From Galerina marginata (Eukaryota; Basidiomycota; Agaricomycetes; Agaricales; Galerinaceae): a DNA stretch of 64,000 nucleotides. The stretch covers positions 3,906,001 to 3,970,000 of the forward strand of contig JAECYW010000001.1 in NCBI GenBank assembly GCA_023014335.1, written 5' to 3'. The notes beneath the pieces are model-generated. The model did not search any database and was not told the DNA's origin. It worked only from the letters and a program-made list of their open reading frames with translations. Positions 13,951-26,048 of this stretch are shown here, in pieces; position 1 is the first letter of the stretch, and each line of letters begins with the position of its first letter. Made by a program: the position numbers and the translations under genes.

Positions 13951-14035
13951 CTCGTCCAACAGCGGAATCCTTCGAACCTCCGGGAATCTCCAAGCCGAGA
14001 GGTACACAGCGAGCACTTGGCTATGATTGTGACGT

Positions 14036-16700
14036 TAAATGAGTGACGATGATGTGGGTTCTTCTGCGATCCTCAACGCCATCGCCTACGAAAGGAGAGC
14101 AAATAACGGAGAGGACGTAGTTTTGCGGAAGTTGGATGGCTGATCGACTCGCTAAGCATAACCGGTCTTCGTCCCACCGCGCCACCTTCCACGACCTCTG
14201 CAGCATTCAGCAGTATGCCAGTTCAGTCTGTTCAGGCATCTGGTCAACCATCCGCGCGCATATAGTAAGGTCAATCGAGCTAGGTTTGCCTTCAGAGCCC
14301 GTCGTTGGATACGGAAGCTCGTTCACGGTAATGGTTTTCCAATCAGGAGTGAGCTCAACAACGAGCCAATTTCGGAGTCATCGCTCGGTTGCTCGAAGCT
14401 GCGTGTCGAACGTTGAGTAGAGGTGAAGGAGGACGAAAAGGTCCAAGGACACGATGAGGAGAGATCCGTCGACAGCATAGGATGTAAGTTGATCGCCAAG
14501 ACGCGTTTTAGTCCTGTAAATCTGTTCATAAACATTGTTTGCAAGTGAGAATGGTGTTTATACGAACCTGGTCGCGTCCTCGCCGAGATTTATCAGCCTA
14601 GCCATTGCCGCATCTCACATCCTCCACACTCCTTCGCCAACGTCCTTTGCACCGATTGTCCCTCTACTCCGGCCATATTTTCGTTCTGAAACTTCTCAAT
14701 AGTCCTATGTTCCAAGGTCGACGAACGTCGTATACGTTGTTCCGTTCTTCCTTCCAGGTTTATCCCCAGAGCTTGTGCCACGAAAGCGCATTTATTCAAG
14801 TGGCGATTCAGACGCGGTCCACAATCTCAGGGCAGCAGCAAAAGATTGAGATATGAATAAGGAGGCGCAGCAACCGTGTAACAGCGAGCGATGAATCGTA
14901 ATCGCAGAGGAAAAAAGAGGCCATGTTGGTGTATTGGTTTGAGTGTCTGATAAAACCAAAGTTGAAACGTTCTGGAGGCGACTCGACGTGGCGATCTGGG
15001 TATCCGCTGTCGGTAGTTGCAGTGGAGAATGCGCTGAGGACGGTCTGGTGGTGGTGGTGGTGAGCTCAGTGCCTTCAACTTCAAGGACGACGAGGGACGC
15101 GAAGAGAAAAATTTGGCAGTAGATTACGTAATCAGATGAAGGCGGGTTCGTTGAATTCGAAAGCCACGAGCATAACATTGAATGCTCCCTAATCTGGGTG
15201 CGAAGATGAGCTCATAAGAACTAGAGGACCGAGGTAGAAGCTGCAGGTTATTTGAGATTCGACACGATTGAAAATACAACGAATTGCCTTGATTCCTCTT
15301 CGTATGCTTGGTCCATTTGCACATCTTCTGCAAAGAAGCAAACCTAGGAATGTATGTGAGTCATTGAACCGTGAATCATGGTAGAAGATGATCCGTACGT
15401 CGTTAACACTAGAGCGGAAGGAGCGCAGTCGCACTCTGTACCGACAGCAGCAGCGAATCCGACTCTTGACAAGGATAACCGGGTCGCCAAAGTCGCTCTC
15501 GAAAGCTGAACGTCGAAACGTAGCTGACGGCGTAGCTTTGTCACCAGGACAGATAGGTTGAGGCCGAGCCAAGTCGAGGGAAGCGGAACATTGAAGGAAA
15601 GTTCATTCCTAGCTCGTTCTCGTTGCTCTTCCAAAGCTGCCACTGCTCGTAAAACTCGTCCATTCCTCTCATCGTCAGCGCGATCTGCCCCTGCCTGCAT
15701 GAATACTCAAATTCACAGCCCAGAATATCGTTAAAGAAGCTCCAACAACCATTGTTCTCCCAACATCCTAGGCTGGTATTGTGGTTGCCAGTTTATGGAT
15801 TAGACATCGAGTCGTCCTCCAGGCATCGCACACAGAGCCGGCTCGGGTCCTGGAGGACGATATAACTGCCCGCCAACGCCACCGTCTACCTGGCAGGTGC
15901 ATACAGCGAGTTTGATAGGTCCGCCACCAACGCAGGTCGACTTCCACGGGCAGTAGAAGTTGGTGAAGAAATTGATGCCAATGATGTGCTGCCCGGCGAT
16001 GATATCAGCTGCCAGCTCAAAGAGGCGGGTCTTGATGTCGATGTCGATGGTGTGCTGTTGAATGCGAAGCAGGAATCTCGGAGGCACGATAAGTTATAAC
16101 ATTCGTTAACTTCAGGAGTAAAGCCGACGGTCCTGGTCCTGGTCGAAGTTGGTCGGCTAAAACTCTGATGATAGCTCGTCGTCTAACTTCCAGAAATTCG
16201 ATTTCGGAAGATAGGTTTTGGATGCGCCGGTTGGTTGAGGAGAGGCCGTGAGCTGACGTGGCGACAAGTTCGCGAGAGAATAACGACGTTTAACCGATTT
16301 TGGGGTGGGGTGTTGGTGTACCCTTTCGGTTGGCCGCAACTCGGGCTGACAGAGGCGGTGGCAAAGTCGAAATGACCGCCGGCTGCACCTGCACGAAACG
16401 ACCGGTCATGGCAGTGTTGAAGAAGAATCGTCTGCCAGAATGATTAGCGGAATCGTTGAAGGCCCTAGGTGTTCGTTATCGATTCGTAGATTCGAAGACT
16501 CGGGGGCCGTCCCATTTCTTATCGGTCGACTCCATTCCCTAAATAACCCAACCCCTTCTTCGGCCCACTCCACCAATCCATAATCATTGCCCGTCGTCGT
16601 CCTCCTGCAGGGTAAAGCAATCGAAAGCCAGACGAGGGCTCAGCAGGCCTCGTCCAATAGCTGGATTCTTCGAAATATCCTGGGATCTCCAAGCCTCAAA
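14036..16700 (-). pseudogene. Degenerate repeat unit B of a tandem array
   Basis: Diverged duplicate of unit A. On the minus strand the longest frame (15800-16087) reads ...RFLLRIQQHTIDIDIKTR... then INFFTNFYCPW. Unit A keeps a matching block with an early stop (LLHVQQHNIIIDIK near 12745). The EFYEQWQ peptide recurs near 15655 and the CHVS block near 16250. No complete gene can be assembled. The family is unknown. Confidence 0.45.
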
Positions 16701-16969
16701 AGAGGATAAGTCACCATTCTTCATGAAAGAGGCAGAAAGCGAGCTCGAAGATTGCTTCTGCCGTGGCTGCTCCTGCTTCTGCCGCTGTTTGACGGACAAC
16801 TGAATTCAATATCGAACCTGCTCCTGTTGTGCAGCGGGCGGAGTACAGCTGTGTCGTCCTGCTCGACCGCATAAGAGGGTTGGGCAATGTAGAAGAAGCC
16901 CTGTGAAAATGCGGCGTGAAGGTGGTCGGTATTGAAGCTGAAACACTGCAGTTCAATGATTTTCGAGAG

Positions 16970-18950
16970 TGAGGATGGGATGGTGGGCCTCTAGGAGAAG
17001 TCGTGTGCTGACGTGGCAAGAGTTTGAGAGGTTGACGTCGCTTGCTGTGGTCCTCAGCAGTGGAGTGATCAAGCCGAGATGAGCGATAGCAGGGAAAGAG
17101 GGCAATTCAAAGGTTTCTCGACGTGTTGTGATCACCATTAGCACCGGTGGCGTCTGAAAGGAAATGTCGAGTAATGCCATCTGGGCGATGGAAACCTTTG
17201 AAACTTTGAGGTAGCGAGCTTCTTCGTCAAGGTTCATACAGAATGCTGGAGGTCGGCTTGAGGGTGAGGTTTCGGCGAGGTGGTTGGAGCATCTCGCCAC
17301 GTCGGAAGCACATATAATAGGCAGGAACGTTAGTTCTTCTACCCTTGCCGCTGACGGTGCTCGTGCGTCTTGGACCGTCGATTTTGGCATCGCTGGTGCT
17401 GGGTTGAAATAAGCCGCTGTTTGCTCCGACGTTGAAGAAAAGCAGGGTGACGATGAGGTCGAAAGTTTCGTTAAATGTGCAGTTGCTGGGCACCACCCGG
17501 TCGTTGGCAACAAATTTTGATTATGACAAGAGGGCCAAGGCTCGACGATATTTAAAAACTTGAAGTCAAAGCCATGGTTCAACGAGGGGTGCGCGCCACA
17601 GTCGTCCAGAATTCCAATATAATGATCGGGTATCCTCCACGAGCCCAGTGCTGACGGCTGTCAAACGTCCCACTGAGGAGGAGGATTGAAGATCGGAACT
17701 TGTGGTATGTACGCTGACGCCTGCCAGCGCATGGTCCTCAGTTCTTCAACCTTTCCCAAAACCTCCCACTCATCCAACCGGGAAACTACACGGCAAGCTT
17801 CGCCTCATTGGCACAGCAAATCGTCCAAAACGACCTTGAACTTGATCCAAGTGTGTCGGTTGCGTGCGAGCGTTCATCCTCCAAGATGAGAGCATCATTC
17901 TGATCCAAACTGCAGTTCGCAGCGGGCCATCTTCGGCGGTGGAGGACGAAGAGGGTCCGTAGCACTTGCAACAGCTGGACGTAGGACTATTGTTCGACCT
18001 CAAACTTCATCCAGGTTGTGAAGAGAGGTCGAGACGTTGGGGTGACACCAGGAACTCGAGCGGCTTGCTAGGTCAAAAGATGGGCGAATGGGTGTTGTTG
18101 AATGTATCACTTGGGGTTGCTCGAGTAGAAAGAGGGGTGGAATCAACGTAGAAATGGGAGCTGACGCGGGATGACGAAGATGTTGGTCGTGATGCTCACG
18201 CTGTACCTGGAGCGTTGGATCACGGTTGTGAAAACCCGGCGGCATGGACAGAGGTGGCGAGACTTCGATTTCTATGGATATGCGTCGTTCTGAAGATTTG
18301 ATAAGGGCGAGAGAAGAGGCCAGTGACGCTTCAACTTGAAGAATTCGCCTGACTCCTACGAGAACTCTTGAGGTCGAAAACTTGAGGTTGAGGTGGCTAT
18401 GAACCAATGGGTTATGCTCAGCAGGACGCTGACAGCATCAATAAGGATGATGAGTAAAGTAGAACTGGGATACACGTAGCTGATTATTTACCTAACTAGT
18501 TCCGGCTTTCAGTTCCCTCAAGGAAGGCGCGATTCCAGCAACAAGGTGCCACGTCCAGGCGAATCTTTTCGTGAACTTCGTTTGAATTGATAGATTGGTT
18601 CAACTTCGACGAGGAACACTAAAAAATGGTGAAACCTCGTGGTAGTCTCGTCATGGGCTTGTGGAGACGTAAACTACAACTACGTTCAATAAGTAGAGAA
18701 AGCCAAAAATGTATAAACGAGTCCTTACCTGCTAAGTGGCTGGCTTCAGCACCACGATTATGATGACAATCCCAGCAATTAATCACCACGCTGGTGTGGC
18801 TTTCGCAAGCTTCCGTCGTGGAGATCATAGTTGCCCGAAAGCCGTGTGTTGGTGTAGATTTGAGGGATAGCTGCAAAACTATTTGAAGCAGAGAGTAAGT
18901 ACTGTATTCTAGGCCCAGAGAAGACTTGACTCCCAAGATCTCACCTCTCA
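16970..18950 (-). pseudogene. Partial repeat unit, related to unit A
   Basis: The RYLKVSKVSIAQM block returns here near 17170-17220 with a clean frame for about 40 codons (LLDISFQTPPVLMVITTRRETFE). Close upstream on the minus strand lies an N-glycosylation-like CTFNETFD segment near 17480. A hydrophobic run (LIAGIVIIIVVLKPA) occurs near 18750-18790 and could be a membrane segment of the same former gene. The order of blocks differs from units A and B, which suggests repeated rearrangement. Confidence 0.35.
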
Positions 18951-19370
18951 GAGGCAGACTGTGAAGAAGGACATGCTGAGGTCATCAAAGCAAGTACTTT
19001 GCATTGACTTTGCAGTTTGTTCTGTTCCACCGACCATTCTAACCTTTGTCGGGGTGTCGCGTGGCCAGAATCCTTGGGCCATGATAGTGGGATTGGTATG
19101 CCGGAGAGAGAGAAGCGAATGAGTGTCATCCGGAGACGACAGCGATGAAAGTGGGAGGCAAGGAATTTAGGATCAACGTCGTGATGCCATCAGTGCGCCG
19201 ATCAGGTTGCCATATTTGGGTCGTAGAACTTCCAAGTTCGATTCGAACATTTACAAAAATCCATTTCAACCACCGAACTGTCTATTTGCTTTACGCATGC
19301 CCTCTATTTTCCTAGTTAAACGGTGTTCTGAAGTGGCATTTTTATTGCTGAACTTGTTCAACCTGCATAC
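18951..19370. other. Intergenic, no gene seen
   Basis: Stretch between the repeat array and the 3' end of the second NACHT gene. Nothing was recognised. Confidence 0.4.
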
Positions 19371-22300
19371 CTAGTATGGGCCATAATCCGAATCTGCATC
19401 TGTATCCCAATGCCCAACTTCATCACTTTCTTTTGATACGATATCCTCCAACCATTGCGCAAAGGATAACTGATCTTCATGGTCGAGGTCGTATTTCTGC
19501 TAATCATGAGTTTTTGCAGGGTGCGGCCTTCAGTGACTCACTTTTAAAAAATTCATTGCTCCGGCGCAAAATCCTGCTGGCGCACGCCAATCCAGCAGTG
19601 AGGTGGAAAAAACGTAGCGCACTGCATGGAGCCCAAAAAGAGCCCTCTCTGTCGCATTTGCATGCCTAAACCATACTGCAAAAGGCGTGTATCTCTGCAA
19701 ATGTTTCGAGGAATTCCATGTATCGAGAGCACGGCCCGTGCTACCCAATAACAAAAGATGAAACTCGAGTAGCTGTGTATATGCCGATGCACGGTGGATA
19801 GGCCATGTGTACTTTGCCCTCTCTGACATATTTGTGAGATAAATGCTTGTCTCGAAAATGTCCCTCCAATACGTATGCTGTGTGAATCGATCCAGAAAAT
19901 TATTTAAGATTGAAACTTCTTCCTCGTCAAGGGAATGGGGTAGGAATGACAATTGCAGCAATCTGTGGGAATTATCTGCCCATAGTGAAGAAATGAACGG
20001 GCGCCTGAGATAGTCGAGGATATGATCTTCAAATATCTTCGCGATGAGCTTGAGCATTTTCTGGGGAAGGTCTTCATCCATTCTTTTAAGAAAGGCTGGC
20101 CCATGCGGCTGGTCCTGGAAACTAGTTATTAATACCTAACAGAATGTAGCGTATTGTACTTGCCAAAAGCTTGTGCGCCCATTGCATGACATTTGTGCCC
20201 GGTAGATATTGATCTCTATTTATTAACATACAATCAGTGTCAAGCCAGTCTAAACCACGAGCACAAAGAAGGATCGTGAAGCGACGCAAAGCCTGGTATC
20301 CCTCTTCGTCAACATTTTCATAAGACTTTGTGTCCCAGAGAAAATGGTTTTCAAGGAGATTTTTGAGAAAAGTGTCCAGTGAATCTTTTGGGCTACAATC
20401 AAGCAAATCGGTCTAAATTTTATTAGGAGGAAAGGAAGACTCACGAAGAGGGCCCAAAAATTGGATTGTTAACTTGATGGTCAACTATATATGACAAGGC
20501 AGAGTGAGCAATAGACATGATTTTTGCGCGAAATGTAAGATGGTGTATTCCTGCGCGACTCGGGTCAGACAGAAATGGATATAGTCCACGAATAAGGCAG
20601 TACGGTCGCCGATTAGGTTTGTCTGAGTCAGATTCATCGTGATAGAAAGTGAAAATCGTAGTCGCATACTCGATCAGAACTGCCTTTACGTGTGGACCAT
20701 TATTCCATGGCATCTGGCAGAGGTCATGAAATGTAATAGGCAGAAACCCAGCAAAATGTGGGATGACGTCGAATATTTTTGGGCTAGCCGCGGATAGTAC
20801 ATGTCGGAAACACTCGTCCCTGATGTCGCGAATTCCACTCAAAATTTCACTGAGTACGGCAGTCCCGTTATTCAGGTCGGAAATCCTCTAGAGATTTAAA
20901 TATTAGCAATTCAGAAGGGAGCGCTTCCTTGAACCCATACTTACATGATACCGAATATAGCCCAGTTCCTCTTTGGCATTAGCAAGTTGCCCAAGTAGTA
21001 CGCCTGGGTGAACCATGGCTTGGCGCTCCGACATTGACTGACCAAAACGAAAATAGACGATTGCTTGATGTAGGTCCTCGACGACAGAGCGGATAATGCC
21101 CGGGGATGGAGCTTCATTAGTGATATGGGCGGGTGCATGCGACCAATCGCTACATGTCACCTCTGCTCCAAAGCTGTTCAGAAGTTAATTTCCACAAATT
21201 CCGAACTGAGCAAAGGAGGCCATACATAGAGTTATAACTTTGGGCGCCCCGCAAGGCGCAGATGGTCAGGTTAAGATTGCGACTGAACATGAGGTCATTA
21301 GTTTCCTGAAGGTTGACATAAAATTGACCAGATCGGTTACTATCCGTCAGAAAATCGCGCATGGAAAGGTGATAAAACTGGATATATGTTTTTCCCCCAT
21401 ATGTCCTGTGCAGGTCTTCATCATCGACTTCAAGTCCGTCGTCAAGTGAGGATATTTCGATGAGAGAGCTGGTGGCTCGAAGGAGTAAGGGCAACTCATC
21501 GCCGCCGATGTCCAGCAGACAAGCAATTGCCTCGGGAATGCCGCCTCTTAATGCGACAATGCCCCCAAGAAAGCGGGTCATTATTTCTGTTCTAGGATAA
21601 AGGACCAAAATTTGGGTGTAGAGTTGATCCAGGTCAGAGAACGCAGATGCTTTCAGGGGTCCAGCGCCGAGTAGAATTTCAAGCTGGCTCACTGGGTTGT
21701 TAAATTGAGATGAGGCACCGACGAATTTGAGCACCGTTGAAGCATAGATAAATTGGCCAGATGCTTGTTGCGCCAAGCGGTCAATGACTGTCGATGGTGG
21801 CCACGGATGTTCCACCCCAGTCATGATATCCAGATTGTTGTCATAAATCTCGGAGAATCCATCTCGCAAAAATTTCTTTATGTCTTCAAGTGCATCGCGC
21901 GATTCACTCAGATTGATACATCGGGTCATATTAAACAGCGGCTGTCGGTCAAAACAATTGCGGATCCAAAATTCGGGGCGACTCGCGATCAAGAAGCGAA
22001 GGGGAAGGGTGGAGTTGGATCTTGTGTCTGCAATTAGAGATAAGATTGCCTTTTGCATGTCTGGTCCATCACATTCGTCCAATCCGTCAATGATGACTGT
22101 TGCAGCGTGAGTTTGGTGGTACTGGCTACGCATGAGTGGCGCGACGATAAGAGAATGCATTTGGATATTCATCGACTTTGTTGGGAGGCTAGGGTCTGCA
22201 ACCATAGAAAGGTTCACGGCCTCGCGTGCGCCAGCTAAGTTTATGGCTATTTGGTATGCAAGGGTGGAGAAGAGGTAACTGCCTTGATCCCGCTTAGGTA

Positions 22301-22744
22301 CGCCTCTCGCGAAGAAGAAGCTACCTGCGTAGCGTTCCTGGTATAGCTCGCGAAGAATCTCGGCAATCGTCTGCATGATCGCAGACTTGCCTGCGCCTGC
22401 CGGTCCATACAGCCAAAGGACATCAGCTTCGGGTGCTGGGTCGTTAATCCATTCGAGAATTAGGCGGAGAACTTCTTCTCGAGTGCCTGGGTGACATTTT
22501 CCAGGAGGATACCTTTCTGCAGAATCGTGAATGGCACCATGTGAGATCGCTTGGTTGAGCATGAATAATCCTGCATATAACAGTATTATCTACCACAGTT
22601 TGGGCTTGTCACAGGCGACTTACCTGATTCCTGGACGCTGTTGGGCACTCCGTGAGTTTCTATGAATGTGCCCCCTGTAATCACGATGTCGCGGACTCCT
22701 CCGAATAATCCTCCACGTTCAAGGTGGTTTCTGGACAACGACAT
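19371..22744 (-). CDS. NACHT-domain NTPase (NLR-like), copy 2
   Basis: Paralogue of the gene at 561-3930, in convergent orientation to it. The ATG at 22744 starts a short exon with ITGGTFIETHG. After an intron the main exon (to 21150) encodes QAISHGAIHDSAERYP, the P-loop GPAGAGKS near 22410, Walker B IIDGLDEC near 22080, LRFLIASRPEFW and the winged-helix-like FYHLSMRDFLTDSNRSG near 21340. Donor AT|GTATGG leads to the exon starting FGAEVTCSDW (21160-20940). Further exons lie at about 20890-20441, 20406-20122 and 20081-19525. A last exon, after an intron ending near 19505, encodes an acidic tail ending DSDYGPY at TAG 19371. No WD40, TPR or ankyrin repeats are visible. Likely a cytosolic signal-transduction ATPase/GTPase; trigger unknown. 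All joins keep frame, so the gene looks intact. Confidence 0.86.
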
Positions 22745-25700
22745 TGACGAAGGAGGAACAGGGTGTAGACGTGTGGAAGGAAACACGTCGGAGGGGCGGA
22801 GTAGTAGCCTCTGGTCATTTTTCGCACGTCAAATTGCTGTGCCCAACTTCACCTGTACGTGTGCAAGGAAAGGTATCTTTAGATTTGGCACCGCCTGCTC
22901 TAATTTTAACCTTGAGGAGGGACCAGCTTGAAGTGACAAAGACGGAACGACGACGAGAGCCGAAGACAGGGAGAATGAAGGGGCGAGAGAAGCTGCAATC
23001 GATGAGATCAGCCGCCTCTGGGTAAATGAGTACAGCAAAGACGTCGCAATGAAGCAATAGAGCCCAGAGGTCCATGCAGCCGGACTGCCTAGGAGTCAGA
23101 TGCGGCTACTTACGATAGGAATCCGGGTTACATCTGCCGGATATTTGCAAGCGTTGAGTAGGTGCTTCACAGTGTCGAGAAAGGGGCAGGACGACGATGC
23201 CTGTACCAGTACTCACCTGGAGATACTAGAGTTTCCGATCTTGCAGCGATCCCGAAGTGGCAGTACGAGATATCGCCTACCTTGGCGGATGCGGAAGCAG
23301 AGGTGGAGGTTTCCTAGCCGTGTATCAGGGGCTTTCAGTTCCAACGAAGATAAAAGCAAATAAATTCCACGAATAGGTTATGTAGCTTTATAAAACAGGG
23401 AAAAAGAATGGGCGTAGCAGTTAAATCCTGCTCAAAGCCGGTGCTCGCTTGGATGAAAAAAGGTGGAGGAAAAAGAAAACGGAGGCGGCAGTGGCTGTTG
23501 AAACAGTCAGGGTATGCGTTGGGGTTGGTACCAGGATTGGCGTCGGCCATTGATGATAAATGTCTATTGTCGAAGTTTGGCTAAACCTGAGGTTGATGAG
23601 AAACATCGAACGCAAACTCAAGGTCAAAATCGACTTACAAATGCCCAGCAGCTTTCGAATTTTGTAAGACCTCCGAAGCTGTTTCATATATGCACCAGCG
23701 TCCTTGCTTCAGCACTTCATGCTCTCCAAAACTATCTTCCCACATGCCATTATAGCCCTCATCGGGGTTGACATATCCAGCCGCGCCATCCGCATTTGAA
23801 TTTCGAGCCGCTCTCAAAACATGGAGTAAGAGTTGGCTCATACTCCAGAGAAGCGGTACATATGCCGTTCCTCATTCGAGGCGGATATAGACGGCATGAG
23901 ATCGATTCAGCCGTTTCTGCTGCCACTGCCGGTCTCTGATCAATCGAGAGAAGAAGCAGGGTGAAATAAGAGAGAGGCTGCCGCAAACGCTCCTCCAGTC
24001 GAACGCAAGAAAGGAAAAGGCTTTGCAGTTGAAGGAATAAAGCTTGGAAGAACGAGGGCACTCTGTGTATCGTAGACTGGAAAGGAAGAAGGGTAGGACC
24101 AAACGACGGTGATAGTCGGTAGGTAGGGCGTTTGACGCGGGTAATAAGCAACACAGTAGGTGGTCTTTACGCACAGCTGCCAGCACGCGCTATTCCATAC
24201 TTCGACCCCACTTTCTTGTTAATAGATGGATCTTCGAATCCCGTCTGGCCGGCAGATACAGCCAGTATCTTCCTCCTGGGATTGCAGCCACCTCCAGGCC
24301 GACCTCGAACCCGATGAGATCAAGTTTCTGCGAGTAAACCCTCCTCAAAATTGGAGAAAGAGGCAGTTCCAAGGTCAACGAAGAATGACGTCAGGTGCTG
24401 GCGTTTTTAAGAGGCAGGCCTCGTTGTTACTACCGACAATATAAAGCCTTGGCGCTTCGATGTTGGTATCGTAAGTGGGGCCGTGATGACGTGGCGACCG
24501 TCGGTCAGGTTGACCACGAGAGGAGGTGCGCATGGATCAAAGAACATTGAGAGTTGGAGGTTGAAGTCGAGAAACACCGCCTCTGGAAAGGTGCCGTCGT
24601 TGATGTACACGGTCGTGGCCCAGAAATTTGTCTTCAAGAAGAGTGCTACTGGCGAACCAAATGGCGACATGGTGATTTAACTGATGAACGGTCGGCGAAA
24701 CTCGAGATGGTTGAATATGGAATGTTGCAGGAAATGGAGACGCCGGTTGACGGTTCGTCGGTTAACTGGCCACAGTCGGCTGGTTTTCGGACCGTTGCAA
24801 TTAGTCGTGCCAATCCACCAGGCGGAAGCTAGCTGAAATCCCATTTGTAACGCATACAGCCTCCGAAACCGTGGTGGTTGTAATTGCGCGGCGAGAGGGT
24901 CCGGAACTTGAGATCAGGGTTTGGATGATGGTGACTGGATGGGAGATTTTGCACGGCGCAGTCAAGCTTGGAGTAGTGTGGTTTCGGGTGAGACCTCCGG
25001 GAATACTGGGAGTTTTGGAGTGCAGGATCCTGAGTTTGCGATGGCTGCGGCGATTGGATCGTCAGAAGAAATGAGGCGGACATAGCAGCAAATTCGGCCG
25101 GTAGAAGAAAGTTGGTTTAGATTATGGAAATTTTGAGATAACTTGGAAATGGGTTGGTGCTGCGTGAGACGACGGTGAAGGCGGACGCCTAGATGTCCTC
25201 AGAGGTCCGTGCCACGGGCCAACCTCTGGTGAAAAGCGCCAGTTTGGTTTCTCAGGAAGCATTGACGGAAGTGTTGGTGGCACAACGACGTTCCTACGAC
25301 TTCAGGATAAGCACCAAGTAGAGGAGGAGGAGCGTATCGACATACTTCAGCACCCTCTTCCATTCCGGTCCCAACTCCAATGACCACGTCTCAAATGCCC
25401 CCATTCGTTCCCAACAACATTGGTCGAAAACTAGGATATCGGTCCAGAGTCCGTGCAATAGCAATACGAGCTAAATTTAAACGTAAGAACTGCGTCCAAC
25501 GTCCACAGAGAGCTCAATTCTTACCTCCTAAGATTGGATGGTGACAGAAGAGACGTTGGAAACGCCAGCGTCTGCCGTGTCAAAACGAGCAGCACAACCT
25601 GCAGGTGACATGGATTCAAGAATCCTGGAGGTACTTCAACGCCTAGTAGTAATATGGTGGATTCGGAGGTCCTGGTGCGCAGAGCGGTTTGAAAAAGTGG

Positions 25701-26048
25701 TAAGCTGTATGTGGTTCATGGAAGAAAGAGAGAAAGGACTTCGGTCTTCGGGATTGCCGTGATGGCGGTGATGCGCCGATCAAATTGCTATATTTGGGTT
25801 GCGCACCATCAATCCATTGGTTGAACGTGGAGCGCTGAACGTTGAACCTTTCCATTTCTCCCTATCTAACCAATTCCTCCCAGCACTCAGAATATATATT
25901 GTGCGGCATATACACTTCTAGTCACCAGAGAAACGACTGGAGGCAGAAGACTGAGAGTCTGAGCCGCAAATATTCGAGTTGTACTGAGTGAAGGCCGCTT
26001 TGCCAGTGGAAACTTCACCCGCTGTTAGGTTGTATGCTACCGTAGCGA
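22745..26048. other. Repeat-rich intergenic stretch with family fragments
   Basis: No intact gene was found. At 24407-24670 on the minus strand a frame reads ...INDGTFPEAVFLDFN..., similar in layout to the CTFNETFD segment near 17480. The TGACGTGGC block of the 11-18 kb array recurs near 24484. Near 23880-24010 there is loose similarity to the units at 11640 and 14830. The stretch is best read as a further rearranged relic of the same repeat family. Confidence 0.35.

Noticed and set aside
12952..17582. Long minus-strand frames in the repeat array as intact genes
   Set aside because: They cannot be joined into a full protein; stops, frame changes and block reordering interrupt every model, and the family is unknown.
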